Positions 4,988 through 5,128 of a stretch of 5,128 nt of DNA are shown here, piece by piece. The first letter of the stretch is position 1. The number at the start of each line of letters is the position of its first letter. The translations under genes were made by a program, and so were the position numbers. The DNA is taken from NCBI RefSeq assembly GCF_938018145.1, contig NZ_CALIII010000165.1:1-5128 (forward strand). The letters run 5' to 3'. The notes under the pieces were generated by a model, which saw only the letters and a program-made list of their open reading frames with translations, ran no database searches and was not told the origin of the DNA. Origin of the DNA: an uncultured Campylobacter sp. GTDB lineage: Bacteria; Campylobacterota; Campylobacteria; Campylobacterales; Campylobacteraceae.

Positions 4988-5128
4988 TTAATCCGCCGTT
5001 TCGGCTAAAATTTTCTCGCAAATGCTTGCCGCATCGATACCAAGAGCCTTCTCGACGTCGGCCGTAGCGCCGTGCGGGATAAACGCGTCGTCAAACTCAA
5101 AGCTAACGATGCGCACGTCAAAAATGCG
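4988..5128 (-). CDS. dxs: 1-deoxy-D-xylulose-5-phosphate synthase, C-terminal end
   Basis: The last 46 codons of a - strand gene that continues past the right edge; the stop TAA is at 4988-4990. The tail FDDAFIPHGATADVEKALGIDAASICEKIL matches the end of Dxs proteins, where F-I-P-H/Q-G is followed by an L-G-L/I-D-A helix (compare the E. coli ending [20 protein letters not shown], from memory). Dxs is a cytosolic thiamine-diphosphate enzyme that joins pyruvate and glyceraldehyde 3-phosphate to form DXP and CO2, the first step of the MEP isoprenoid pathway and a source for thiamine and pyridoxal synthesis. The active-site domains are outside the window, so integrity cannot be judged. perR lies downstream on the same strand, and I recall dxs and perR as neighbours in C. 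jejuni, which supports the call; here they are separated by 810 bases. Confidence 0.8.
   Translation of the reverse strand, partial: RIFDVRIVSFEFDDAFIPHGATADVEKALGIDAASICEKILAETAD

Noticed and set aside
4765..5004. Open - strand frame of about 79 codons after dxs with a hydrophobic stretch (LLIFIFVYLFYGLA)
   Set aside because: It has no ATG, GTG or TTG start until inside the hydrophobic stretch and no ribosome site; chance openness in one of six frames is plausible.

Overview
The window looks like chromosomal DNA from a Campylobacter of the less AT-rich oral or gut type (C. gracilis, rectus, showae or curvus-like). Three things point there: a PerR regulator close to a dxs gene, an arrangement I recall from Campylobacter jejuni; Campylobacter-style GATAAAAT -10 promoter elements; and a striking excess of the palindrome AAATTT, most of it between genes. 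The genus is an inference from memory, and the species cannot be fixed from this sequence.

Left to right: (1) the C-terminal two thirds of a DIP1984-family (septicolysin-like) gene on the + strand, ending at 318. (2) A gene-free stretch with AAATTT repeats and a perfect 13-bp tandem duplication. (3) A secreted dual-specificity/tyrosine phosphatase gene (723-1403, +) cut by an in-frame TGA shortly after its intact CX5R loop. (4) An intact gene for a cytosolic leucine-rich-repeat protein (1694-2554, +) with a plausible promoter. (5) A SMI1/KNR4 (SUKH) family gene (2874-3556, +) broken by a one-base frameshift and a TGA where the family has Trp. (6) On the - strand, perR (3767-4177) facing the SUKH remnant. 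(7) An 810-bp gene-free stretch between perR and dxs, holding a cluster of inverted and direct repeats (4410-4509) that could form a small structured RNA with its own terminator. (8) The last 46 codons of dxs (- strand), running off the right edge.

The left and middle part reads as decaying accessory DNA. Two of the four + strand genes are disrupted, and an LRR gene lies beside a SUKH gene, the kind of company kept by orphan immunity genes of polymorphic toxin systems. The right part is conserved core: peroxide-responsive regulation (PerR) and the first step of the MEP isoprenoid pathway (Dxs). The least explained stretch is the repeat cluster between them.
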